A stretch of 64,000 nt of DNA from Mesorhizobium sp. WSM3862. Its GTDB lineage: Bacteria; Pseudomonadota; Alphaproteobacteria; Rhizobiales; Rhizobiaceae. A program made the translations under genes and the position numbers. Each line of letters starts with the position of its first letter. Position 1 is the stretch's first letter. Below, piece after piece: positions 26,967-34,942 of this stretch. Below the pieces are notes generated by a model. That model did no database searches, was not told the origin of the DNA, and saw only the letters and a list, made by a program, of their open reading frames with translations. The stretch is taken from contig NZ_NSGE01000007.1 of the NCBI RefSeq assembly GCF_002294985.1, positions 1-64,000 on the forward strand. Direction: 5' to 3'.

Positions 26967-28345
26967 CCGGTTTGCGCTTGCCCGCCGATCCGACCAAAAG
27001 CTGGTATGTTCCCATGACCGCCGATTCCGCTGGCCCCTTCAAATCCACGCCCTATTGGTGGGAGGATTGCACCTTCTCTCCCCTCCCAGTCCGCCGGGTC
27101 GCCTCCAAATGCGACGTGGCGATCGTTGGGGGAGGCTATGCAGGACTTTCGGCGGCCATCGAGCTTGCTCGTGCCGGTCGCAGTGTTCAGCTTTTCGATC
27201 GCCAGTCGCTGGGGCAGGCGGCTTCCAGTCGTAATGGCGGCATGGCGAGCGGGAGCATTCGACCCGGGCGCAAGGAATTGATCAGAAGATTCGGCGAGGC
27301 CCGCGCCACCGAGATCCTGATGGAGGGAAAGGCCGCACGGGAAGACCTGTGGGCCTTTCTGAAGGAGGAGAAGGTGGAGTGTGACTTCCATCTCTCCGGC
27401 CTGTTCGTCGGCGCGATCAACGCTGATGAATGCGACGAACTCAGCCGCTCCGCCGATCTACTGCGGCGCTTTCTGGGCATCGAGGCTCATCCCGTCGGCC
27501 GGTTGGACGTGCCGACCTATATCGGGACGGATTTCTACACGGGTGGATTCGTGCGGATGGATACCGGTGGCCTGCATCCGGCCAAGCTGCTTGCGGGTAT
27601 TATACGGGTGGCAATGGCAACCGGAGCGGTAATCCATGAGAACACAGCCGTTACGGGAACCATCGCCGAGGCCGGCGGGGTCCGTGTGAGAACGTCGCGC
27701 GGTGACGTTCTCGCCAGGAAGGTGCTGATCTGCACGGATGCCTATACCGACGGCTTCGATCCTTGGCTGCGACGCCGTATTGTGCCGGTGCGCAGCCGCA
27801 TCATCGCTACCGAGCCATTGGCAGAAGGCGTCATGGACCGGTTGATGCCGAAGCGCATGATGTATGGCGATATGCGCCAGCTCAGCTATTACTATCGCCC
27901 TTCGGCGGACGGATCGCGCATCCTCTTCGGCGGCAGGGACGGCACCACGGCGGGTGACGCGCTGGCGCCGACCACCCATTTGCGCAGCGAACTTGGCCGA
28001 ATTTTCCCCGAACTGAGGGGCGTCGGCCTGACGCATAGTTGGTTTGGCCAGGTCGCCATGCATCGCGACATGGTGCCTCGGATTTTCACCTCGGGTGATA
28101 CGGTTTACGCCACCGGCTTCTGCGGCTCCGGAGTGGTCTGGGCCCGCTGGCTGGGCAAGAAGGCCGCCTTCAAGATCCTCGGCGAAACCGAAAAGGCGCA
28201 GTCCGCCTTCGATTTCGACCCCGCTCCGAAGGCCGTGCCGTTTTACCGCGGCAAGCCATGGTTCATCCCGCTTGTCTATTCCCTTTACGAATGGCGGGAT
28301 AAACGTGCGATGCGCCGTCGCCAGCCCGAAGCAAAGAGGCGATAA
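26963..28345 (+). CDS. FAD-dependent amine/amino-acid oxidoreductase (PuuB-like, DAO family)
   Basis: This 460-residue flavoprotein of the DAO superfamily has dinucleotide-binding CDVAIVGGGYAGLSAAIELA (about residues 50-70), GQAASSRNGGMASGSI contacting the flavin, and a C-terminal FAD-closing segment YATGFCGSGVVWARWLG. It resembles gamma-glutamylputrescine oxidoreductases. The TTG start at 26963 overlaps the cupin stop and retains LPADPTKSWYV, an N-terminal motif found in this group; an ATG at 27014 would cut it off. Expected products are an aldehyde or 2-oxo acid, ammonia and H2O2 or reduced acceptor, with the aldehyde handled by the dehydrogenase at 29344. Confidence 0.85.
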   Translation: MTGLRLPADPTKSWYVPMTADSAGPFKSTPYWWEDCTFSPLPVRRVASKCDVAIVGGGYAGLSAAIELARAGRSVQLFDRQSLGQAASSRNGGMASGSIRPGRKELIRRFGEARATEILMEGKAAREDLWAFLKEEKVECDFHLSGLFVGAINADECDELSRSADLLRRFLGIEAHPVGRLDVPTYIGTDFYTGGFVRMDTGGLHPAKLLAGIIRVAMATGAVIHENTAVTGTIAEAGGVRVRTSRGDVLARKVLICTDAYTDGFDPWLRRRIVPVRSRIIATEPLAEGVMDRLMPKRMMYGDMRQLSYYYRPSADGSRILFGGRDGTTAGDALAPTTHLRSELGRIFPELRGVGLTHSWFGQVAMHRDMVPRIFTSGDTVYATGFCGSGVVWARWLGKKAAFKILGETEKAQSAFDFDPAPKAVPFYRGKPWFIPLVYSLYEWRDKRAMRRRQPEAKRR

Positions 28346-28531
28346 CCTTGCTCTTCCTTGGCGACGGGCCCGCCGCGTACAGGAACCTCATCTTGTCTGG
28401 ATGGCGCGCACCGCGTCCGTCTTGAAAACAGTGTCAGATGCCCCGCCTTGAATAGAACGACAAGCGATTAGCGTTCGAACGCGCCATTCTGCTCGGTTCG
28501 GCAATCTCAAAATTTTGGCGATGAGGCCTAC

Positions 28532-29206
28532 TCACCCCATTGTCTCCGATCCGAGTATGTTGGCTCTCGCGGTCAAGATATGGCTATGCATTCTTTGTTC
28601 GGCCTGCCCACCATCGCGGTCAGTGATCGCCTGTAAGATCGCGCGATGATGAGCCGTATACTCCTGCATACGCTCTTTCGTCAGAGACAGCTCTTTCATG
28701 CGCCCCCAAAGACGCCCCGCCCGAAGCGAGTGAATACCTTCGTAGAGCGAGGCCAGCAATCCATTGCGGGCCGCCACCACTACCAGTTGATGGAACGCGG
28801 CGTCCCAACGCTCGAACTCCGCCAGCGTCGCGGCGGTACTGCCATGCTGGATGACCTTGTGCATCTCTTCAGTTTCATAGGGGGTCGCCCGCAACGCCGC
28901 GAGCGCCGCCACCTTCGGCTCGATGATTAATCGTGCTTCGAAGACCTCAGCGGGATAGGTCCACAGTTCTTTCCGAGAGGCATCGTGTGCGCGATACGGA
29001 GCGCTCGCGGTTGCCCCTCGCTCGGCGACGAAAGTGCCACGCCCGACATGGCGAAGCAGGCGCCCCTCTTGCTCCATCTCGGCCAGCATGCGCCGGAGGG
29101 CCGTGCGGGGTAAACCTAGCTTGAGCGCGAGATCGCGCTCGGGTGGCAGCCGGTCGCCTGGCTGCAATCCAGCCGCCTCGATGAAATCCCTCAAAACGAC
29201 GGTCAT
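28532..29206 (-). CDS. FadR-subfamily GntR transcriptional regulator
   Basis: This 224-residue regulator has a winged helix (residues 1-62: LQPGDRLPPERDLALKLGLPRTALRRML...LLRHVGRGTFV) and a C-terminal all-helical FCD ligand domain (about 80-215) with EARLIIEPKVAALAA and the metal/ligand-binding pattern FHQLVVVAARN...HHRAILQAI. It is divergent from the aldehyde dehydrogenase gene and follows the transporter operon. The 138-base divergent region contains the ACCAAT/ATTGGT palindrome that also precedes the transporter operon, so it likely represses both units and possibly itself until the amine or amino acid is present. Confidence 0.87.
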   Translation of the reverse strand: MTVVLRDFIEAAGLQPGDRLPPERDLALKLGLPRTALRRMLAEMEQEGRLLRHVGRGTFVAERGATASAPYRAHDASRKELWTYPAEVFEARLIIEPKVAALAALRATPYETEEMHKVIQHGSTAATLAEFERWDAAFHQLVVVAARNGLLASLYEGIHSLRAGRLWGRMKELSLTKERMQEYTAHHRAILQAITDRDGGQAEQRMHSHILTARANILGSETMG

Positions 29207-29241
29207 GCGGCCACTCCACTAAGAAACGGGCGGATTTCTCT

Positions 29242-29294
29242 GCAACCAATTTGATCTACATTGACACCGGTTGCAATACCAATTTCATATTGGT
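29242..29294. promoter_or_regulatory. Operator/promoter of the aldehyde dehydrogenase gene (copy 2)
   Basis: It has the same layout as at 23205-23257: GCAACC (29242-29247), TTGACA (29261-29266), GGTTGC (29269-29274) and the perfect palindrome ACCAAT-TTCAT-ATTGGT (29278-29294). The similarity to the other copy runs on into the 5' coding region (ACAGCAAGGGATATCGAA in both). The site lies between the divergent regulator and dehydrogenase genes. Confidence 0.65.
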
Positions 29295-29343
29295 TCCAGC
29301 AATCGACAGACTGGTTGCGCATGTTTTCTAAAGCCGCGAGAGG

Positions 29344-30840
29344 ATGGGTGTGAGTCAGACAGCAAGGGATATCGAATCGTTTTGCGCGGATGCTGCGGCT
29401 ATCATTGCAAGCGCTCCTGTGGATCTGCTGGTGGGCGGCAAATGGACAAGTGCAACCGGCGGCAATCGGTTTGATGTCGCCGATCCATCCAACGGGCTCA
29501 CGATCGCGTCTGTCGCAGACGGCGCAGTCGCCGACGCAATCCGGGCGATCGATGCTGCGGAGGCTTCTGCGACTATGTGGAGGCAAACCCCTTCACGCCG
29601 GCGATCGGACATGCTGATGCGCTGCCATCGGCTCATGCTCGATCGTGCCGAATGGCTGGCGCAACTGATATCTCTGGAGAACGGCAAGGCCCTCCCGGAC
29701 GCTCGCGCAGAGGTAACGTATGCCGCGGAGTTCTTCCGATGGTACGCCGAGGAGGGGGTGCGTACTCTCGGCGACATCGGCCACGCGCCGGGCGGTGCAA
29801 ACCGAATCGTGGTTCAATACCAGCCGATTGGCATCGCCGTTCTCGTCACACCCTGGAATTTCCCGGCGGCCATGGCGACCCGCAAGATCGCCCCGGCGCT
29901 CGCGGCGGGTTGCACGTGCGTACTGAAGCCGGCGGCTGAGACTCCACTGACCGCGTTGGCGATCGGTGCGATCCTCATGGAAGCCGGTTTGCCCGAAGGT
30001 GCCGTCAACATCGTGACGACCACGGCCGCGGGGCCTGTGGTGAGCGCGATGCTGCACGACAGTCGGGTGCGCAAACTGTCATTCACGGGTTCGACGGCCG
30101 TTGGGCGCATCCTGTTGCGTGAGGCCGCCAACCGGGTCACCAGCTGTTCCATGGAACTCGGCGGCAACGCTCCTTTCATCGTGTTCGATGATGCGGATCT
30201 GGACGATGCCGTGGCCGGCGCCATGGTCGCCAAGATGCGCAACGGCGGAGAAGCCTGCACTGCGGCGAATCGCTTCTATGTGCAGCGCGGCATTTACGAC
30301 GCTTTTGTCCGCCGGCTCACCGCGGAAATGTCGTCGCTTTCAGTGGGGCCGGGTCTTCAAGCGACGACCCAGCTCGGGCCCCTTATTACCGCGACGGCCG
30401 TGGAGAAGGTTGATCGCTTGCTGAAGGATGCCGTTGCCCGTGGGGCGCGTATCGAAACGGGCGGCAAACCGCGGCCTGGCGAGGGCTTCTTCTATCCTCC
30501 GACAGTCCTAGCTGACGTTTCTCCCGATTCCGACATCGCGAAGGAAGAGATCTTTGGGCCGGTCGCAGCGGTCACGCCCTTCGATACGGAAGACGAGGCT
30601 GTCCGGCTGGCGAACGACACGGAGTATGGCCTCATATCCTACGTCTACAGTAGTGATCTCAGACGCGCCCTGAGGGTCGCCGAACGCATCGAAAGTGGAA
30701 TGGTCGGCGTCAATCGTGGCCTGGTTTCGGACCCGGCAGCGCCCTTCGGGGGGATGAAGCAAAGCGGGCTCGGCCGCGAGGGAGGGCATCACGGCCTGCT
30801 TGAATATCTCCAACCAAAATACATCGCGACCAACTGGTAA
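29344..30840 (+). CDS. NAD(P)-dependent aldehyde dehydrogenase (succinate-semialdehyde dehydrogenase-like)
   Basis: This 498-residue aldehyde dehydrogenase shows the substrate/cofactor region PWNFPAAMATRKIAPALAAG, the NAD-binding FTGSTAVGR, the general base Glu in MELGGNAPF and the catalytic Cys in NGGEACTAANRFYVQ. The closing motifs KEEIFGPVAAV and GGMKQSGLGREGG fit the GabD/SSADH group. It oxidises an aldehyde to an acid and probably completes the pathway begun by the FAD oxidoreductase. The ATG at 29344 is preceded by GAGAGG. Its operator is shared with the transporter operon. Confidence 0.9.
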   Translation: MGVSQTARDIESFCADAAAIIASAPVDLLVGGKWTSATGGNRFDVADPSNGLTIASVADGAVADAIRAIDAAEASATMWRQTPSRRRSDMLMRCHRLMLDRAEWLAQLISLENGKALPDARAEVTYAAEFFRWYAEEGVRTLGDIGHAPGGANRIVVQYQPIGIAVLVTPWNFPAAMATRKIAPALAAGCTCVLKPAAETPLTALAIGAILMEAGLPEGAVNIVTTTAAGPVVSAMLHDSRVRKLSFTGSTAVGRILLREAANRVTSCSMELGGNAPFIVFDDADLDDAVAGAMVAKMRNGGEACTAANRFYVQRGIYDAFVRRLTAEMSSLSVGPGLQATTQLGPLITATAVEKVDRLLKDAVARGARIETGGKPRPGEGFFYPPTVLADVSPDSDIAKEEIFGPVAAVTPFDTEDEAVRLANDTEYGLISYVYSSDLRRALRVAERIESGMVGVNRGLVSDPAAPFGGMKQSGLGREGGHHGLLEYLQPKYIATNW

Positions 30841-31055
30841 AACCGCAAAATCGCTTCTCCGCCGAGTTGCGCCACATATCAGTCGTGCAGGTTTACGCTA
30901 GCTACTTCTGGGAAACCGACAAGTCTGCTTGCGGGCCCTTCCGGTTCATCGAGACTGGAACTTATGATAGCCCACGCACGTCAACGATTGGGCGAGCAGC
31001 CGCGTCGAGTCCTTTCCCCTTGCCAACCCCGCCACCTTCGCCTAATCTCCTTTCT

Positions 31056-31071
31056 GAGAAAACCTTTTCCC
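31056..31071. promoter_or_regulatory. Palindromic operator, copy A, upstream of the lacI-type gene
   Basis: GAGAAAACCTTTTCCC is an imperfect palindrome (one mismatch) followed by AACT, as in copy B. It sits 92 bases before the regulator start. It is the more distant of two sites likely bound by the LacI-family product for autoregulation. The rest of the 321-base gap from 30841 shows no gene. Confidence 0.55.
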
Positions 31072-31123
31072 AACTGGCCTCGCGTGCGCTGACCTCACCC
31101 GTCATCTTCGCGCAGGGCGATAA

Positions 31124-31139
31124 GGGAAAACCTTTTCCC
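31124..31139. promoter_or_regulatory. Palindromic operator, copy B, upstream of the lacI-type gene
   Basis: GGGAAAACCTTTTCCC has fully complementary arms GGGAAAA and TTTTCCC around a central CC and is followed by AACT. It is 68 bp centre to centre from copy A and 23 bases before the regulator start. The even symmetry and size match LacI-family operators, although these usually have a central CG. Confidence 0.6.
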
Positions 31140-31162
31140 AACTCAGGGATGCGCCTCGAACT

Positions 31163-32218
31163 ATGTCCGCCGACGCCGAGCCAGCGCCAGTTTCCGCCAA
31201 GCCGCCGGTCACGCTGCGCGAGGTAGCGGCTGCGGCCGGGGTCAGCGTGGCGACGGCGTCGAAGGCGCTGAATGGGCAGGGGCGGATGACCGCCGAGACG
31301 CGCGAGCGCATCCGTGCGGTGGCGCAGCGTCTCGGCTTCCGGCCGAACCATTTGGCGCAGAGCCTACTGCGCAAGCGTTCCTTCACCGTCGGCCTGCTCA
31401 CCAATGATACCTATGGCCGCTTCTCGCTGCCGCTGATGGCCGGCGTTTCGGATGCGCTGGTCGACAATGGCGTCTCGGTGTTCCTGTGCAATGTCGAGGA
31501 CGACACAAGGCTCGGCCAGCTGCATGTCGAGGCCATGCTCGACAAGCGCGTCGACGGCATCATCGCCACCGGAAAGCGCATCGACCGCCATCTGCCGATC
31601 GATCTCTCCAATCTGCGCATCCCGGTCGTCTATGCCTTCACCCAGCCGGATCCCGGCGCGGTCGGCCTGGTCTCCGACGACGCCGGCGGCGCGCGGCTGG
31701 CGGTCGAACATTTTTTGCGGCTCGGGCGCCGCCGCATCGCCCATGTCACCGGGCCGGCGGGCTTCGCGGTGGTGCACGCGCGGGCTGAGGCTTACCGGGA
31801 GGTGCTCGCGGCGCACGGCCTGCCGGTCGGCGAGCCGCTGCTCGGCGCCTGGTCGGAAGCTTGGGGCCACGATGCGGTGGCAAGACTGTTCGGCAGCGGC
31901 CGGGGCAGGGAAGGCTGGCCCGACGCCGTCTTCTGCGGCAACGACCAGATCGCGCGCGGCGTCATCGACGCGCTGCGCGAACGCGGCATCCGCGTGCCCG
32001 ACGATGTCGGCGTCATCGGCTTCGACAATTGGGAGATCGTGGCCGAGGCGACGCGCCCGCCGCTGACCTCCGTAGATATGAACCTGGCTTCGCTCGGGCG
32101 CGAGGCCGGGCTTGCTCTGCTTTCGCTCGTGGGCGGCCAGCCGGCCGCGCCGGGCATCAGGAAACTGCCGTGCCGGCTGGTGGTGCGTCAGTCATGCGGC
32201 CGTCCGCCGGGCGGCTGA
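31163..32218 (+). CDS. LacI-family transcriptional regulator
   Basis: This 351-residue repressor has an N-terminal helix-turn-helix and hinge (LREVAAAAGVSVATASKALNG... ERIRAVAQRLGFRPNHLAQSL) and a periplasmic-binding-like sugar domain (about residues 75-345) with TVGLLTNDTYGRFSLPLMAGV, GVIGFDNWEI and TRPPLTSVDMN. It precedes a sugar ABC transporter and glycosidase by 50 bases and likely controls them, with an arabinose-containing ligand as inducer (inference from the GH127 enzyme). Confidence 0.9.
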   Translation: MSADAEPAPVSAKPPVTLREVAAAAGVSVATASKALNGQGRMTAETRERIRAVAQRLGFRPNHLAQSLLRKRSFTVGLLTNDTYGRFSLPLMAGVSDALVDNGVSVFLCNVEDDTRLGQLHVEAMLDKRVDGIIATGKRIDRHLPIDLSNLRIPVVYAFTQPDPGAVGLVSDDAGGARLAVEHFLRLGRRRIAHVTGPAGFAVVHARAEAYREVLAAHGLPVGEPLLGAWSEAWGHDAVARLFGSGRGREGWPDAVFCGNDQIARGVIDALRERGIRVPDDVGVIGFDNWEIVAEATRPPLTSVDMNLASLGREAGLALLSLVGGQPAAPGIRKLPCRLVVRQSCGRPPGG

Positions 32219-32268
32219 GGCATCGAACGAAACGGCCGTCGCGCAACGGCCAAACTGGGAGGAGAACC

Positions 32269-33531
32269 ATGAGGAGGAATACCGTGACAACCATGTTTGC
32301 CAAGCTGGCTTTGGCCGCGGCCGTGATCGGCGGTGGCCTGCAGGCGGCGTCGGCCGAGACCGCCAACATCTGGGTGCGCGCCGACGGCTCGAATTTCATG
32401 CCGCGCATCGTCGACGCCTTCAACAAGGCGCATAAGGACCAGATCAAGCTCGACATCATCCCGAACGCCGAGATCATCCCGAAATATGGCGCGGCCGCCG
32501 CCGGCGGCACCGCGCCCGACGCGCTGTCGCTCGACCTGATCTACACCCCGTCCTTCGCCGCCGCCGGCCAGCTGGAGGACATCACCGACTGGGCGAAATC
32601 CTTGCCCTATTTTTCCAGCCTCTCGCCGGCGCATGTGAAGACCGGCACCTATAAGGGCCGCATCTACGGCCTGCCGTTCTCGGCCGATTCTTCGGTGCTG
32701 ATCTGGAACAAGAAGCTGTTCAAGCAGGCCGGGCTCGACCCTGAAAAGGGGCCGAAGACCTGGGCCGAGATCGAGGCCGACGCCGAGAAGGTCAATGCGC
32801 TCGGCGGCGACATCAAGGGCTTCTACTTCTCCGGCAATTGCGGCGGCTGCAACATCTTCACCTTCACGCCGCTGATCTGGGCCTCGGGCGGCGACATTCT
32901 CTCCGAGGACGGCTCCAAGGCGACGCTCGACAGCCCGCAGCTGCGCGGCGCGATCGACCTCTACCGCTCGATGGTCAAGAAGGGGCTGGTGCCCGAGGGC
33001 GCGCAGACCGACACCGGCGCCAATTTCTTCGCCGCCTTTGCCGGCGGCAAGATCGGCCTTTCGCCGTCCGGCGCCTTCGCCATCGGCGCGCTCAACACGC
33101 AATACCCTGATATCGACTACGGCATCACCTTCCTGCCAGGCAAGGATGGCGGCTGGTCGTCCTTCGCCGGCGGCGACAATTTCGTCGTCACCAAGGGCAC
33201 CAAGAAGATCGCCGTGGTGAGGGAGTTTTTGGACTTCGCCTACTCGCTCGAGGGCCAGACCATCCTCGCCAAATATGGTAGCCTTCCGGTGCGCGGCGAC
33301 ATCGCCAAGGAGGCGCTGAAGGACCTCGATCCGCGCTACCAGGTGGCGGCCGAGGCGATGGCCAAGGGCCGCACGCCCTATTCGGTGGTGTTCAACGACC
33401 TGATCAACTCCGCCAACGGGCCGTGGACGCAGATGGTCAACGAGGTCTTCTTCGGCGACGATGTCGACGGCGCGATTTCGAACGCGCAGGAGACCATGCA
33501 GTCGATCATCGACCAGGCGCCGAACAAGTAA
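32269..33531 (+). CDS. Sugar ABC transporter substrate-binding protein (SBP_bac_1 type)
   Basis: This 420-residue extracellular sugar-binding protein has a signal peptide (about residues 1-29, ending LQAASAE). Mature features include WVRADGSNFMPRIVDAFNKAHKD, GLPFSADSSVLIWNKKLFKQAG and WASGGDILSEDG, typical of CUT1 oligosaccharide binders. The ATG at 32269 has GGGAGGAG before it; an open frame upstream is LacI DNA. It is separated from its permeases by 487 bases of palindromic repeats, which may let it be expressed above the membrane subunits. Confidence 0.9.
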   Translation: MRRNTVTTMFAKLALAAAVIGGGLQAASAETANIWVRADGSNFMPRIVDAFNKAHKDQIKLDIIPNAEIIPKYGAAAAGGTAPDALSLDLIYTPSFAAAGQLEDITDWAKSLPYFSSLSPAHVKTGTYKGRIYGLPFSADSSVLIWNKKLFKQAGLDPEKGPKTWAEIEADAEKVNALGGDIKGFYFSGNCGGCNIFTFTPLIWASGGDILSEDGSKATLDSPQLRGAIDLYRSMVKKGLVPEGAQTDTGANFFAAFAGGKIGLSPSGAFAIGALNTQYPDIDYGITFLPGKDGGWSSFAGGDNFVVTKGTKKIAVVREFLDFAYSLEGQTILAKYGSLPVRGDIAKEALKDLDPRYQVAAEAMAKGRTPYSVVFNDLINSANGPWTQMVNEVFFGDDVDGAISNAQETMQSIIDQAPNK

Positions 33532-33546
33532 AGCGCGGCCCTAAAC

Positions 33547-33685
33547 CTCCCCCTCGAGGGGAGGTCGGACCGCAGGTCCGGGTGGGGTCGCCCGCGAAGT
33601 ACGCCGACGCTATCTCCCCGTAGGCGCACTTCACAGCGGACCCCACCCCCGGCCTTCGGCCGGACCCTCCCCTCAAGGGGGAGGG
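33547..33685. repeat. Palindromic intergenic element 1 (RIME-like)
   Basis: The 139-base element begins with CCTCCCCCTCGAGGGGAGG and ends with CCTCCCCTCAAGGGGGAGG. These ends are reverse complements with one mismatch, and each is itself nearly palindromic. Internal GGTGGGGTC (33581-33589) pairs with GACCCCACC (about 33639-33647). The whole can fold as a long hairpin with side stems. It resembles the intergenic mosaic elements common in rhizobia. It lies between the sugar binding-protein and permease genes. Confidence 0.7.
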
Positions 33686-33769
33686 GGACGCCGCGCTAAA
33701 TGGCAGGATTATCGCGTTGAGAAAGCTCACTCATCATCATCGCCAAGTTGAGGCGCCGCGAGGTTCGCT

Positions 33770-34012
33770 CCCTCTTCTCCCCCTGTGGGGTGAGAAGCGG
33801 TCCGCGCAGCGGACGAAAAGCCAATTGCTTGGCTTTTCGAGCTTCGAACGCCCTGAGCCTGCGAAGGGCCGGGCGGTGGCCGATCCACCCCCGGCCGGAT
33901 CCCCGCTGCTTTGCAGCGTCCCGGCGTTCGCCGGCATTTCATCGTGCCACTGGCACGATGAATTCACCTTCGGTGAACCGGCTGCTCACCCCACAAGGGG
34001 AGAAGGGGAGGT
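33770..34012. repeat. Palindromic intergenic element 2 (RIME-like), with internal hairpins
   Basis: Ends CTTCTCCCCCTGTGGGGTGA (left, from 33773) and TCACCCCACAAGGGGAGAAG (right) are near-perfect reverse complements. Inside are a hairpin with arms AAAAGCCAA and TTGGCTTTT (33816-33837, loop TTGC), a perfect palindrome ATCGTGCCACTGGCACGAT (about 33942-33960) and TTCACCTTCGGTGAA. The right end supplies the AGGGGAGG just before the permease start, so the element provides that gene's ribosome-binding site. Confidence 0.7.
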
Positions 34013-34018
34013 GAGACC

Positions 34019-34942
34019 ATGACCTCCATCGCGGCAACCTCCGCGCCCGCCCGCGCCAGACGCATCGGCGTCAGCCGCCGGCAATGGGTGGGCCTGCTCT
34101 ATGTCCTGCCGGCCGTCGCCTTCGTCACCGTCTTCTTCGTCATCCCGCTCGGCATGACGGCGTGGATGTCGCTGCACAACTGGCCGCTGATGGGCGAGCA
34201 CGCTTTCATCGGCCTCGACAATTACTTTGCCATCCTGCGCGACACGCGCTTCTGGAACGCGCTCAAATTCACCTTCTACTACACGCTGATCGTCACCATC
34301 GCGATCTTCGCCGTCGCCTTCCCGCTGGCGATCTTCATCGAGCGGCCGCGCCCGCTCACCAATCTCTACCGCACAGCCTTCTTCATGCCGGCGGTGGTGG
34401 GCTTTGCTTCCGCAAGCCTGCTCTGGTCGTGGCTGCTGAACGTCGATTCCGGCCTGTTCAGCCCGGCCGCTTACGACCTCGGCCTGACCGAGAGGAAGGT
34501 CAATCTTCTCGCCACCTTCCAGCCCGCCTTCTGGTCGATCATCGCCATGGTGGTCTGGAAAGTGGCTGGCTTCACCATGATCATCCTGATGACCGGCCTG
34601 CAGTCGATCCCGCAGGACCTGCAGGAGGCCGCCGTCATCGACGGCGCCGGACCGTTCGCCCGCTTCAGGGCAATCACCCTGCCGCTGATGCGCCGCACCT
34701 TGGCGCTGGCGCTGATCCTGTCGGTCGCGGGCTCGATCCTCGCCTTCGACCAGTTCTACATCATCCTGCGCGGCGGCCCGCGCAACCAGACGCTGACGGC
34801 GGTCTACTGGATCTTCAACCAGTCCTTCGTCTCGTTCAAGCTCGGCTACGGCGCGGCACTTTCCATGGTGCTGCTGGTCATCCTGGTGGCGCTCAGCCTC
34901 ATCCAGCTCTGGCTGCTGCGCAAGCCCGAGGGGCTCGACTGA
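34019..34942 (+). CDS. Sugar ABC transporter permease (UgpA/MalF type)
   Basis: This 307-residue membrane protein has about six helices (first at residues 22-45). Its CUT1 permease EAA loop is LQEAAVIDGAGPFARFRAITLP. The ATG is preceded by AGGGGAGG contributed by the repeat element. It overlaps the second permease gene by one base (TGATG). With its partner it forms the channel for an oligosaccharide delivered by the binding protein at 32269. Confidence 0.9.
   Translation: MTSIAATSAPARARRIGVSRRQWVGLLYVLPAVAFVTVFFVIPLGMTAWMSLHNWPLMGEHAFIGLDNYFAILRDTRFWNALKFTFYYTLIVTIAIFAVAFPLAIFIERPRPLTNLYRTAFFMPAVVGFASASLLWSWLLNVDSGLFSPAAYDLGLTERKVNLLATFQPAFWSIIAMVVWKVAGFTMIILMTGLQSIPQDLQEAAVIDGAGPFARFRAITLPLMRRTLALALILSVAGSILAFDQFYIILRGGPRNQTLTAVYWIFNQSFVSFKLGYGAALSMVLLVILVALSLIQLWLLRKPEGLD

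Noticed and set aside
28346..28531. Possible operator or small RNA between the oxidoreductase and FadR-type genes
   Set aside because: No palindrome matching the shared operator and no clear hairpin with a U-tract; nothing supportable seen.
31861..32268. Upstream extension of the sugar-binding protein frame
   Set aside because: It overlaps the LacI-type gene in another frame. The ATG at 32269 has a strong ribosome site and a signal peptide follows.
33547..34012. Possible insertion sequence remnant or CRISPR-like repeats
   Set aside because: The palindromic ends and inner hairpins do not recur as evenly spaced repeats and no transposase fragment is present; short mosaic elements explain them better.
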